From positions 1-38,430 of the forward strand of contig NZ_JAFKEC010000056.1 of NCBI RefSeq assembly GCF_017848315.1: a stretch of DNA of 38,430 bases, given 5' to 3'. The notes beneath the pieces are model-generated. The model was not told where the DNA came from. It did no database searches and saw only the letters and a list, made by a program, of their open reading frames with translations. This stretch comes from Pseudomonas palmensis. GTDB lineage: Bacteria > Pseudomonadota > Gammaproteobacteria > Pseudomonadales > Pseudomonadaceae. A program made the position numbers and the translations under genes. Below, in pieces: positions 15,615 to 23,273 of the stretch. Position 1 is the first letter of the stretch; every line of letters starts with the position of its first letter.

Positions 15615-18053
15615 ATGCCCGATCCTGTTGCTGCGAGCCTGCGTCTTGCGCCCGAAGCCCTGACCCGGCCGTTTTCCGCTGAACAGTTCGATTTTTCCAC
15701 CACCAATGATCTGGAGCCCTTTCGCGGTGTGCTAGGCCAGGAACGTGCAGTCGAAGCCTTGCAGTTCGGCGTCGCCATGCCACGCCCCGGTTACAACGTG
15801 TTTGTCATGGGCGAGCCGGGCACCGGCCGCTTCTCGTTCGTCAAGCGCTACCTCAAGGCAGAAGGCAAGCGCCTGCAGACGCCGTCCGACTGGCTGTACG
15901 TCAACAACTTCGACGAGCCCCGCGAGCCCAAGGCGTTCGAGCTGCCGGCCGGCAGTGCCGGGGCCTTCATTGCCGATATCGGGGGGCTGATCGACAACCT
16001 GCTGGCGACCTTTCCGGCGGTGTTCGAGCACCCGTCCTATCAGCAGAAGAAAAGCGCCATCGACCGCGCCTTCAACCAGCGCTACGACCGTGCCCTGGAT
16101 GTGATCGAGCGCGCCTCGCTGGAAAAGGACGTGGCCCTGTACCGCGACAGCAGCAACGTCGCCTTCACCCCCATGGCCGATGGCAAGGCGCTGGATGAGG
16201 CCGAGTTCGCCCAGTTGCCTGAGGCCGAGCGCGAGCGTTTCCACGAGGACATCGCCGCGCTGGAAGAGCGCCTCAACGAAGAGCTCGCCAGCCTGCCGCA
16301 GTGGAAGCGCGAGTCGAACAACCAGCTGCGCCAGCTCAACGAAGAAACCATCACCCTGGCCCTGCAGCCCTTGCTGGCCCCGCTGTCGGAGAAGTACGCC
16401 GAGAACGCTGCGGTGTGCGCCTACCTGCAGGCCATGCAGGTCAACCTGCTGCGCACCGTGGTCGAGCAACTGGTCGACGACAGCAAGACCGACGCGGTGG
16501 CGCGCAAGATGCTCGAAGAGCAGTACGCCCCCAGCCTGGTGGTCGGCCATCACGCCAGCGGCGGCGCGCCCGTGGTGTTCGAGCCGCACCCTACCTACGA
16601 CAACCTGTTCGGCCGCATCGAATACGGCAACGACCAGGGCGCGCTGTACACCACCTATCGCCAGTTGCGCCCGGGGGCGCTGCACCGCGCCAATGGCGGG
16701 TTCCTGATTCTGGAAGCCGAGAAGATGCTCGGCGAGCCGTTCGTGTGGGATGCGCTCAAGCGCGCCCTGCAATCGCGCAAGCTGAAGATGGAGTCGCCGC
16801 TGGGCGAGTTCGGTCGCCTGGCCACCGTCACCCTCACCCCGCAGATGATCCCGCTGCAGGTCAAGGTGATCATCATCGGCGCCCGCCAGCTGTACTACGC
16901 GCTGCAGGACCACGACCCGGACTTCCAGGAGATGTTCCGGGTGCTGGTGGACTTCGACGAAGACATTCCCATGGTCGAGGAGAGCCTGGAGCAGTTCGCC
17001 CAGTTGCTCAAGACCCGCACCAGCGAGGAGGGCATGGCCCCGCTGACCGCCGATGCGGTGGCGCGCCTGGCCACCTACAGCGCCCGCCTGGCCGAGCACC
17101 AGGGGCGCCTGTCGGCGCGCATCGGCGACCTGTTCCAGCTGGTCAGCGAGGCGGATTTCATTCGCCACCTGGCCAACGACGAGATGACCGACGCCGGGCA
17201 CATCGAGCGGGCGCTCAAGGCCAAGGCCACGCGTACCGGGCGGGTATCGGCGCGGATTCTCGACGACATGCTGGCCGGGATCATCCTGATCGACACCGAA
17301 GGCGCGGCGGTGGGCAAGTGCAACGGCCTGACCGTGCTGGAGGTGGGCGATTCGGCGTTCGGCGTGCCGGCGCGGATTTCCGCCACGGTTTACCCGGGCG
17401 GCAGCGGCATCGTGGATATCGAGCGTGAGGTCAACCTGGGCCAGCCGATCCACTCCAAGGGCGTGATGATCCTCACCGGGTACCTGGGCAGCCGCTATGC
17501 CCAGGAATTCCCCCTGGCGATTTCGGCCAGCATCGCGCTGGAGCAGTCCTACGGCTATGTGGATGGCGACAGCGCATCGCTGGGCGAGGCCTGCACGCTG
17601 ATCTCGGCCCTGTCGAAAACCCCGCTCAAGCAGTGCTTTGCGATCACTGGCTCGATCAACCAGTTCGGTGAAGTGCAGGCGGTGGGCGGGGTCAACGAGA
17701 AGATCGAGGGCTTCTTCCGCCTGTGCGAGGCTCGTGGCCTGACCGGTGAGCAGGGCGCGATCATCCCGCGGGCCAACGTGGCCACGCTGATGCTCGACGA
17801 GCGCGTGCTGCAGGCGGTGCGCGCCGGGCAATTCCATGTGTACGCAGTCAGCCAGGCCGACGAGGCCCTGAGCCTGCTGGTGGGCGAGCCGGCCGGGCAG
17901 CCGAACGAGGAGGGCGAGTTCCCCGAGGGCAGCATCAATGCGCGGGTGGTCGAGCGGTTGCGGGTGATTGCCGAGATGATCAGCGAAGAGGACCTCAAGG
18001 AAGCCGAGAAGGAGCAGGCCGAAGAGGCGCTGGCGCAGGTGAAGCCTTCCTGA
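15615..18053 (+). CDS. LonB-like AAA+ serine protease
   Basis: 812 residues: an ATPase part, then a Lon-type protease domain. The protease dyad is plain: Ser653 in GDSASLGEA and Lys696 in GGVNEKIEGFF, 43 residues apart as in Lon. The ATPase motif is GEPGTGRFS (about 66-74), with Arg in place of the usual Walker A Lys. GGFLILEAEKML stands where Walker B is expected. This is the second, LonB-like Lon family of proteobacteria; the P. aeruginosa relative AsrA is linked to heat-shock and aminoglycoside response (recalled, not checked). The ATG at 15615 follows AAGGAAGCCCG. A palindromic repeat lies just after the stop. Confidence 0.88.
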   Translation: MPDPVAASLRLAPEALTRPFSAEQFDFSTTNDLEPFRGVLGQERAVEALQFGVAMPRPGYNVFVMGEPGTGRFSFVKRYLKAEGKRLQTPSDWLYVNNFDEPREPKAFELPAGSAGAFIADIGGLIDNLLATFPAVFEHPSYQQKKSAIDRAFNQRYDRALDVIERASLEKDVALYRDSSNVAFTPMADGKALDEAEFAQLPEAERERFHEDIAALEERLNEELASLPQWKRESNNQLRQLNEETITLALQPLLAPLSEKYAENAAVCAYLQAMQVNLLRTVVEQLVDDSKTDAVARKMLEEQYAPSLVVGHHASGGAPVVFEPHPTYDNLFGRIEYGNDQGALYTTYRQLRPGALHRANGGFLILEAEKMLGEPFVWDALKRALQSRKLKMESPLGEFGRLATVTLTPQMIPLQVKVIIIGARQLYYALQDHDPDFQEMFRVLVDFDEDIPMVEESLEQFAQLLKTRTSEEGMAPLTADAVARLATYSARLAEHQGRLSARIGDLFQLVSEADFIRHLANDEMTDAGHIERALKAKATRTGRVSARILDDMLAGIILIDTEGAAVGKCNGLTVLEVGDSAFGVPARISATVYPGGSGIVDIEREVNLGQPIHSKGVMILTGYLGSRYAQEFPLAISASIALEQSYGYVDGDSASLGEACTLISALSKTPLKQCFAITGSINQFGEVQAVGGVNEKIEGFFRLCEARGLTGEQGAIIPRANVATLMLDERVLQAVRAGQFHVYAVSQADEALSLLVGEPAGQPNEEGEFPEGSINARVVERLRVIAEMISEEDLKEAEKEQAEEALAQVKPS

Positions 18054-18065
18054 CCGCGGTGGGTT

Positions 18066-18117
18066 CTTCGCCCGTAATGCCGGCTCCCACACGTGGGAGT
18101 CGGCATTACGGGCGAAG
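18066..18117. repeat. Palindromic REP-like repeat after the LonB-like gene
   Basis: CTTCGCCCGTAATGCCGGCT, then CCCA, a 4-base ACAC/ACG-type loop and an almost perfect inverted copy ending CGGCATTACGGGCGAAG. The arms are closely spaced, so it would form a strong hairpin in the RNA just after the stop codon and may protect or end the message. Confidence 0.75.
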
Positions 18118-18269
18118 GGGGCAGTTCGGCGCACGGCACATGACCGCTCGGCGCCGACCGCTTGTCGCCGGCGGATTTCTTCTATCCTCAAGGCATGGAC
18201 CGTCGTGCGCAAAAGGATCGAAACCAGCCTGGCCACAGGCTACGCAACGCCTCACCGAGGACCGTCGCC

Positions 18270-18611
18270 ATGCCGCGTACCCTCAGCCTTACCCGTCAAT
18301 GCCTGGGCCTGGTGACCCGCATTGAGTGCCGTATCCGCCCGCTGGCCGGTGACACCGGCATGTGGACACTGCTGTTCGCCGCCGGCATGGCCGGCGAGCA
18401 ACCCTCCGCGATCAAGGCCCAGGGGCCGTTTCACGGGCCGTTCGTGGCCGAGTCGGTGCTCAGCGCGATTGTCGACAGCCTGACCCTGCACGGCTACCAG
18501 GTGGCCGACGACCCGCAGATCTGGTGCGTGCACCTGCAGGCGCAGCTGCGTCGCATCAACGGCGAGCGGGTTCATCATGTGGGTGACCTGCAGTCCAACC
18601 CCGACACCTGA
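18270..18611 (+). CDS. Small conserved protein of unknown function
   Basis: 113 residues starting MPRTLSLTRQCLGLVTRIEC. The sequence looks globular and soluble, with GTGMWTLLFAAG-like hydrophobic segments too short for a sure membrane span and no signal peptide. The ATG at 18270 is preceded by CGAGGAC, a reasonable ribosome binding site; a longer frame to 18162 is open but has no better start. I do not recognise the family. It lies between the LonB-like protease and the membrane-protein gene, in the same direction as both. Confidence 0.6.
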   Translation: MPRTLSLTRQCLGLVTRIECRIRPLAGDTGMWTLLFAAGMAGEQPSAIKAQGPFHGPFVAESVLSAIVDSLTLHGYQVADDPQIWCVHLQAQLRRINGERVHHVGDLQSNPDT

Positions 18612-18720
18612 GCCGACCGGATCATCCACTGGCCTGTGGCAGCGTGTCGCGGGCTTTTCCTGTCACAGGTGGCTGCTATACTCGCGCTCGTTTTTTTCCA
18701 GCCACCTGGTGATCTGCTCA

Positions 18721-19209
18721 ATGGAACGCTTTATCGAAAATGCGATGTACGCCTCGCGCTGGCTGCTCGCACCCATCTATTTTGGCCTGTCCCTGGGGCT
18801 GCTGGCGTTGGCGCTGAAGTTCTTTCAGGAGATCTTCCATGTGCTGCCCAACGTCTTCTCGCTGGCCGAGTCCGACCTCATCCTGGTACTGCTGTCGCTG
18901 ATCGACATGGCCCTGGTGGGCGGCCTGCTGGTGATGGTGATGATCTCCGGCTACGAGAACTTCGTCTCGCAGCTGGATATCGCCGAAGGCACCGAAAAGC
19001 TCAACTGGCTGGGCAAGATGGACTCTTCCTCGCTGAAGATGAAGGTGGCCGCCTCGATCGTGGCGATCTCCTCCATCCACCTGCTGCGGGTGTTCATGGA
19101 CGCGCGCAACATCGAGACCCAGTACCTGATGTGGTACGTGATCATCCACATGACCTTCGTGGTCTCGGCGTTCGCCATGGGCTACCTGGACAAGATGACC
19201 AAGCACTGA
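18721..19209 (+). CDS. YqhA-type (UPF0114) inner-membrane protein
   Basis: 162 residues with the start MERFIENAMYASRWLLAPIY, typical of the UPF0114/YqhA family. Three or four membrane spans are visible: about 10-35 (LLAPIYFGLSLGLLALAL), 55-80 (LVLLSLIDMALVGGLLVMVM), 118-135 (VAASIVAISSIHLL) and 140-158 (YVIIHMTFVVSAFAMGY). The loop ISGYENFVSQLD is also family-like. Its function is unknown. The ATG at 18721 is chosen; the frame extends upstream but only into the end of the preceding gene. Confidence 0.85.
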   Translation: MERFIENAMYASRWLLAPIYFGLSLGLLALALKFFQEIFHVLPNVFSLAESDLILVLLSLIDMALVGGLLVMVMISGYENFVSQLDIAEGTEKLNWLGKMDSSSLKMKVAASIVAISSIHLLRVFMDARNIETQYLMWYVIIHMTFVVSAFAMGYLDKMTKH

Positions 19210-19345
19210 CCTGCGGGGTATCACGCCTTGTCAGCCGCCCGTCCGTTGCATAACGGACGGGCGGTTGCGTTTCTGGCTTGTGCTTTGGTCGATGCTGTAC
19301 AAAAAATGAACGGCCTGTGGAATGTTCCAGTAGCGAGGTATCGCA

Positions 19346-19651
19346 ATGAACCTGCATGAACTGAACAGCGAGGCCAGGGCCGGCCGGGTGGACGAACTGA
19401 ACCTGATCGCCATCGAAGGGGGGGACTTCGTGCTCGAGGCCCGGGTCAAGGGCAAGGCGCACCCGTTGCTGGATGCCAAGGGGGTACGTCTCAAGGTGCA
19501 CTCGGTGGTCGATGGCCAGCGCCTGCTCAATGGCTTGCCCGCCGTGCCGTTGCACCTGGTGCACTGGTCGGTGCAGGACGAGATGTGCGGCCTGCACGGC
19601 ACCCCCGAAGAAGACCTCAAGGTGCCGATGCCGCGACGTACTGCCTGGTAG
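19346..19651 (+). CDS. DUF6482-like small protein
   Basis: 101 residues, MNLHELNSEARAGRVDELNL to the C-terminal MPRRTAW, with the central stretch LHLVHWSVQDEMCGLHG. This matches my recollection of a small Pseudomonas family (DUF6482, sometimes misnamed a metal ABC transporter ATPase); it has no nucleotide-binding motif. It is probably cytoplasmic, and its function is unknown. The ATG at 19346 follows GCGAGGTATCGCA, with GAGG as the binding site. Confidence 0.7.
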   Translation: MNLHELNSEARAGRVDELNLIAIEGGDFVLEARVKGKAHPLLDAKGVRLKVHSVVDGQRLLNGLPAVPLHLVHWSVQDEMCGLHGTPEEDLKVPMPRRTAW

Positions 19652-19737
19652 CTGAACTGCTTTGCCGCAGTGTGCTAGGCTGCTTGCCCTTTTCACAGCG
19701 GGCGCGGCTTTTGTGCGCCCTGTAGCGGAGCAGAAAC

Positions 19738-20355
19738 ATGTCCGAACTCAACCTGTCCACCGACGAAACCCGCGTCAGCTACGGCATTGGCCGTCAGCTG
19801 GGTGGCCAGCTGCGTGACAACCCGCCACCGGGCGTCAACCTGGACGCGATCCTGGCCGGTCTGACCGACGCCTTCAATGGCCAGGCCAGCCGCGTCAGCG
19901 AAGAAGACCTGTCGGCCAGCTTCAAGGTCATCCGTGAAATCATGCAGGCCGAAGCGGCTGCCAAGGCCGAAGCGGCCGCTGGCGAAGGCAAGGCCTTCCT
20001 GGCCGAGAACGCCAAGCGTGACGGCATCACCACCCTGGCCTCGGGCCTGCAGTTCGAAGTACTGACTGCCGGTGAAGGCGCCAAGCCAAGCCGTGAAGAC
20101 AGCGTGCGCACCCACTACCACGGCACCCTGATCGACGGCACCGTGTTCGACAGCTCCTACGAGCGTGGCCAGCCGGCAGAATTCCCGGTCGGCGGCGTGA
20201 TCGCTGGCTGGACCGAGGCCCTGCAACTGATGAACGCGGGCAGCAAATGGCGCCTGTACGTACCGAGCGAGCTGGCTTACGGCGCCCAGGGCGTTGGCAG
20301 CATCCCGCCGCACAGCGTGCTGGTGTTCGACGTCGAGCTGCTGGACGTACTGTAA
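19738..20355 (+). CDS. fklB: FKBP-type peptidyl-prolyl isomerase FklB
   Basis: 205 residues. The N-terminal dimerisation domain (about 1-85, SYGIGRQLGGQLRDNPPPGV and an Ala-rich helix) precedes a C-terminal FKBP domain with DSVRTHYHGTLIDGTVFDSS, FPVGGVIAGWTEALQLM and VPSELAYGAQGVGSIPPHSV, the active-site elements of the family. There is no signal peptide, so it matches cytoplasmic FklB more than periplasmic FkpA. It catalyses cis-trans isomerisation of peptidyl-proline bonds and may chaperone folding. The ATG follows AGCGGAGCAG. A REP pair follows the stop directly. Confidence 0.92.
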   Translation: MSELNLSTDETRVSYGIGRQLGGQLRDNPPPGVNLDAILAGLTDAFNGQASRVSEEDLSASFKVIREIMQAEAAAKAEAAAGEGKAFLAENAKRDGITTLASGLQFEVLTAGEGAKPSREDSVRTHYHGTLIDGTVFDSSYERGQPAEFPVGGVIAGWTEALQLMNAGSKWRLYVPSELAYGAQGVGSIPPHSVLVFDVELLDVL

Positions 20356-20360
20356 TACCT

Positions 20361-20429
20361 CTTCGCCGGCAAGGCCGGCTCCTACAGGGTCAGCGCGTAC
20401 CCGTGTAGGAGCCGGCCTTGCCGGCGAAG
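20361..20429. repeat. REP pair (inverted) after fklB
   Basis: CTTCGCCGGCAAGGCCGGCT with CCTACAGG faces an inverted copy ending GGCCTTGCCGGCGAAG. It fills the gap between the convergent fklB and the small iron-type gene. Confidence 0.88.
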
Positions 20430-20434
20430 CGTTT

Positions 20435-20683
20435 TCAGTTCCACTGCGCGCCACCCCCAGGGCGCAACGCCCGGGCATAGCAGAACAGGAACAGATTCCT
20501 CACCAGCTCCTTGAGCACCACAGGCTCGCTCGAATTCAACCCGTGAAGATCCAGGTCGCCCTGGTCGCGCAGTTCGCCCAGCGCGTCTTCTTCGAGCACG
20601 GCGCATACCTCGCCGGTTTCGCGGTGCAGGATGCGCAGGTACGGATGGGGGCGGTCAAGCCAGGCGTCTATCAGATAAGTCAT
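20435..20683 (-). CDS. Small protein, likely iron-regulated (PA4570-like)
   Basis: 82 residues, MTYLIDAWLDRPHPYLRILH to the end GGGAQWN, with an acidic middle (VLEEDALGELRDQGDLDL) and a hydrophobic patch LFLFCYARAL. It has no signal peptide. Its position between fklB and the ispB-rplU block matches P. aeruginosa PA4570, recalled as a strongly iron-repressed gene of unknown function; the orthology is inferred from gene order. The ATG at 20683 has AAGGAGA at ideal spacing. A Fur-box-like sequence lies 27 bp upstream of the start, supporting iron control. Confidence 0.75.
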   Translation of the reverse strand: MTYLIDAWLDRPHPYLRILHRETGEVCAVLEEDALGELRDQGDLDLHGLNSSEPVVLKELVRNLFLFCYARALRPGGGAQWN

Positions 20684-20709
20684 GGCTATTCTCCTTGAAA
20701 GCGTTCAAT

Positions 20710-20728
20710 GAGAATAATTCTTATTATC
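20710..20728 (-). promoter_or_regulatory. Putative Fur box
   Basis: GAGAATAATTCTTATTATC matches the 19-bp consensus GATAATGATAATCATTATC at 14 positions and sits in an A+T-rich island just upstream of the PA4570-like gene. Repression of that gene by Fur with iron is inferred. Confidence 0.7.
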
Positions 20729-20816
20729 AAAATAGCAAGTGACTATTGGATTTTTCTTGCGATTACCGCCGGGCGGTAGGGTCGAGGCTGCGAGTGCAGC
20801 CCCGGGCAGGCAGGGG

Positions 20817-21158
20817 TCAGACCTTGCGCACGAATTCCGATTTCAGCTTCATCGGGCCGATGCCGTCGATCTTGCAGTCGATGTCGTGGTCGCCGTCGCA
20901 CAGGCGGATGTTCTTGACCTTGGTGCCGACCTTGACCACCAGCGAGGTGCCCTTGACCTTGAGGTCCTTGATCACGGTGATGGTGTCGCCGTCCTGCAGG
21001 ACGTTGCCCACCGAATCCTTCTTCACCGCTTCGTCGCTGGCCGCTTCGGCTTCACCGCTGGCCGACCACTCGTGGGCGCACTCGGGGCAGATCAGCTGGC
21101 TGGCGTCTTCGTAGGTGTATTCGGAGTTGCATTTGGGGCAGGGTGGCAAAGTGCTCAC
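20817..21158 (-). CDS. yjdM: YjdM/PhnA-family zinc-ribbon protein
   Basis: 113 residues. The N-terminus is a zinc ribbon with two CxxC pairs (CPKCNSEYTYEDASQLICPE then C). The rest is the conserved YjdM domain: DGDTITVIKDLKVKGTSLVV and GDHDIDCKIDGIGPMKLKSE. The family was once called PhnA, but it is not the phosphonoacetate hydrolase of that name, and its function is unclear. The ATG at 21158 follows CTGAGGAACCGT on the minus strand. It lies 99 bp after ispB in the same direction. Confidence 0.88.
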   Translation of the reverse strand: MSTLPPCPKCNSEYTYEDASQLICPECAHEWSASGEAEAASDEAVKKDSVGNVLQDGDTITVIKDLKVKGTSLVVKVGTKVKNIRLCDGDHDIDCKIDGIGPMKLKSEFVRKV

Positions 21159-21257
21159 TACGGTTCCTCAGGACTACGTGCAGAAAACCCACATTGTATA
21201 GGGTTTTGCCGGCCAGAGGAAAAGCAGGCCCATCGAGCGATGGGCCGGGGCAGGGGA

Positions 21258-22226
21258 TCAGTGCGTGCGGGCGACGGCGAATTCGCTGAGTTCGACCAGC
21301 GCATCGCGGTATTCGCTGGCCGGCAGTACGTCCAGGCAGGCGATGGCACGGGCCACGTAGTCACGCGCCATCTGTGCGGTGTACTCCAGCGCGCCGGCGG
21401 CCTCCACTGCGTTGCGGATGCTCTCCAGGTCTTCAAGGCCACCTTTCTGGATGGCCTGGCGCACCAGCGCCGCCTGCTCGGGGGTGCCTTCGCGCATGGT
21501 GTAGATCAGCGGCAGGGTCGGCTTGCCTTCGGCCAGGTCGTCACCGACGTTCTTGCCCAGGGTCTCTGCGTCGCCCTTGTAGTCGAGCAGGTCGTCGACC
21601 AGCTGGAAGGCCACGCCCAGGTGGTCGCCGAAGGTACGCAGGGCTTCGCGCTGTTCATCGCTGGCGCCGGCCAGTGCGGCGGCGCTGTGGGTGGAGGCTT
21701 CGAACAGCATGGCGGTCTTGCCGCGGATGACGTCCATGTAGACTTCCTCGGTGGTGCTGGCGTCGCGAATGCGCGACAGCTGCAGCACTTCACCCTCGGC
21801 AATCACGCGGGTGGCCTTGGAGAGGATCTGCATGACCGGCATCGAGCCCAGCTCGACCATCATCTCGAACGAGCGCGAGTACAGGAAGTCGCCCACCAGC
21901 ACGCTTGGCGCGTTGCCCCACAGGGCATTGGCGGTGGAGCGGCCACGGCGCATGCCCGACATGTCGACCACGTCGTCATGCAGCAGGGTGGCGGTGTGCA
22001 GGAACTCGATGGTGGCTGCCAGCAGGCGCAGGTCGTCGCCTTCGCGGCCCAGTGCCTTGCCGCACAGCAAAACCAGCAGCGGGCGCAGACGCTTGCCCCC
22101 GGCCGAGGTAATATAGTCGCCGATTTTCGATACCAGCGGCACACGCGAAGTCAGCTGCTTCTTGATGATCTCGTCAACGGCGCTGAAGTCGTCCGCTACC
22201 GCACGGTAGAAAGCTTGGGGTTGCAT
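21258..22226 (-). CDS. ispB: Octaprenyl/polyprenyl diphosphate synthase IspB
   Basis: 322 residues of a trans-polyprenyl synthase that extends farnesyl diphosphate with isopentenyl diphosphate to make the ubiquinone side chain. Both Asp-rich motifs are present: LLHDDVVDMSGMRRGR and QLVDDLLDYKGD. GGKRLRPLLVLL is the substrate-binding Lys-Arg region. I start at ATG 22226 (MQPQAFYRAVADDF), as in Pseudomonas relatives; an in-frame ATG at 22244 would add MEHLWP but has no binding site. It is transcribed away from rplU, and the ~250-bp gap holds the rplU promoter. Confidence 0.92.
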   Translation of the reverse strand: MQPQAFYRAVADDFSAVDEIIKKQLTSRVPLVSKIGDYITSAGGKRLRPLLVLLCGKALGREGDDLRLLAATIEFLHTATLLHDDVVDMSGMRRGRSTANALWGNAPSVLVGDFLYSRSFEMMVELGSMPVMQILSKATRVIAEGEVLQLSRIRDASTTEEVYMDVIRGKTAMLFEASTHSAAALAGASDEQREALRTFGDHLGVAFQLVDDLLDYKGDAETLGKNVGDDLAEGKPTLPLIYTMREGTPEQAALVRQAIQKGGLEDLESIRNAVEAAGALEYTAQMARDYVARAIACLDVLPASEYRDALVELSEFAVARTH

Positions 22227-22318
22227 CGGCCACAGGTGCTCCATAAGGGTTGCGCGGCATGCTAGGTTGCGGGTCCCGGCGTGTCAAGGCGCACTGCCCG
22301 TGGGGTCAATGGCCACAC

Positions 22319-22347
22319 TTGCAAGGCAAAGCTGGCTTGCGTACAAT
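22319..22347 (+). promoter_or_regulatory. Putative sigma-70 promoter of rplU-rpmA
   Basis: TTGCAA and TACAAT are separated by exactly 17 bp, a strong sigma-70 match. Transcription would start near 22355, leaving a ~125-base leader before rplU, long enough for ribosomal-protein autoregulation. Confidence 0.6.
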
Positions 22348-22479
22348 CGCGCACCCTGAACTTCCTGGGCAGCACCTGCCTTACGCAATTGCACTGGGCC
22401 GTTCCAGCCCTATGCAGCCATGCCAGCCAATACTCTTCCTATAAAGAGCTGGGTGAGCAGGATTATCGGAGAAATACCC

Positions 22480-22791
22480 ATGTACGCAGTAATTGTTACC
22501 GGTGGCAAGCAGTACAAAGTCGCCGAAGGTGAATACCTGAAAATCGAAAAACTGGAAGTCGCCACTGGCGAATCCGTGACTTTCGACCGCGTTCTGTTGG
22601 TTGCCAATGGCGACGACGTGAACATCGGCGCTCCAGTCGTTGCTGGTGCCAAGGTTGTTGCTGAAGTGATCTCGCAAGGTCGTCACGACAAAGTGCGCAT
22701 CATCAAGTTCCGCCGCCGTAAGCACCACATGAAGCGTATGGGCCACCGCCAGTGGTTCACCGAAATCAAGATCACCGGTATTTCGGCTTAA
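22480..22791 (+). CDS. rplU: 50S ribosomal protein L21
   Basis: 103 residues, the usual length: MYAVIVTGGKQYKVAEGEYL at the N-terminus and RRRKHHMKRMGHRQWFTEIK near the end, which bind 23S rRNA. The ATG at 22480 follows ATCGGAGAAATACCC; the frame extends upstream to 22420 but that part is leader. It is the first gene of the conserved pair with rpmA, 33 bp apart. Confidence 0.97.
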   Translation: MYAVIVTGGKQYKVAEGEYLKIEKLEVATGESVTFDRVLLVANGDDVNIGAPVVAGAKVVAEVISQGRHDKVRIIKFRRRKHHMKRMGHRQWFTEIKITGISA

Positions 22792-22824
22792 TCGCCCAAA
22801 TCCCCATTTCTGGAGAATTGAACC

Positions 22825-23082
22825 ATGGCACACAAAAAAGCTGGTGGTAGTACCCGTAACGGTCGCGACTCAGAAGCCAAACGCCTTGGCGTGAAGATGT
22901 ATGGCGGCCAGGCTATCATCCCGGGCAACATCATCGTGCGTCAGCGCGGCACCCAATTCCACGCTGGCTACGGCGTTGGCATGGGCAAGGATCACACCCT
23001 GTTCGCCAAGATCGCGGGTAAGATCAAGTTCGAAGTAAAAGGCGCCTTCGGTCGTCGTTACGTGAGCGTCGTTGCCGAGTAA
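22825..23082 (+). CDS. rpmA: 50S ribosomal protein L27
   Basis: 85 residues beginning MAHKKAGGSTRNGRDSEAKR, the N-terminal tail of L27 that reaches the peptidyl-transferase centre; no N-terminal extension needing cleavage (as in Firmicutes) is present. The ATG follows CTGGAGAATTGAACC. A terminator follows the stop, so rplU-rpmA form a short transcript ahead of obgE. Confidence 0.97.
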   Translation: MAHKKAGGSTRNGRDSEAKRLGVKMYGGQAIIPGNIIVRQRGTQFHAGYGVGMGKDHTLFAKIAGKIKFEVKGAFGRRYVSVVAE

Positions 23083-23097
23083 TCGCGCGATCGCTGG

Positions 23098-23127
23098 AAA
23101 AGCCCTGTCTCGCGACGGGGCTTTTTC
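23098..23127 (+). terminator. Rho-independent terminator after rpmA
   Basis: AAAAGCCC and GGGCTTTT form the stem around the loop TGTCTCGCGACG, with T residues at the 3' side. It lies 15 bp after the rpmA stop codon. Confidence 0.8.
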
Positions 23128-23273
23128 GTTTGTGGGGTGAGTCTCTTGCAAAGCTGTTTGTATGGGCTGCCGGCGCTGGTGTTCTGGCCGTATCGGGGCC
23201 GCCGCGCTCACTTTTGCAAGAGCCTTATGTCTTTGTGTCACTCAGCTCGTCCAACTGACGAGAGGCGGTTTTT

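Noticed and set aside
15732..18236. An 834-codon open frame antisense to the LonB-like gene.
   Set aside because: Composition artefact; the sense frame has the protease dyad and family features, the antisense none.
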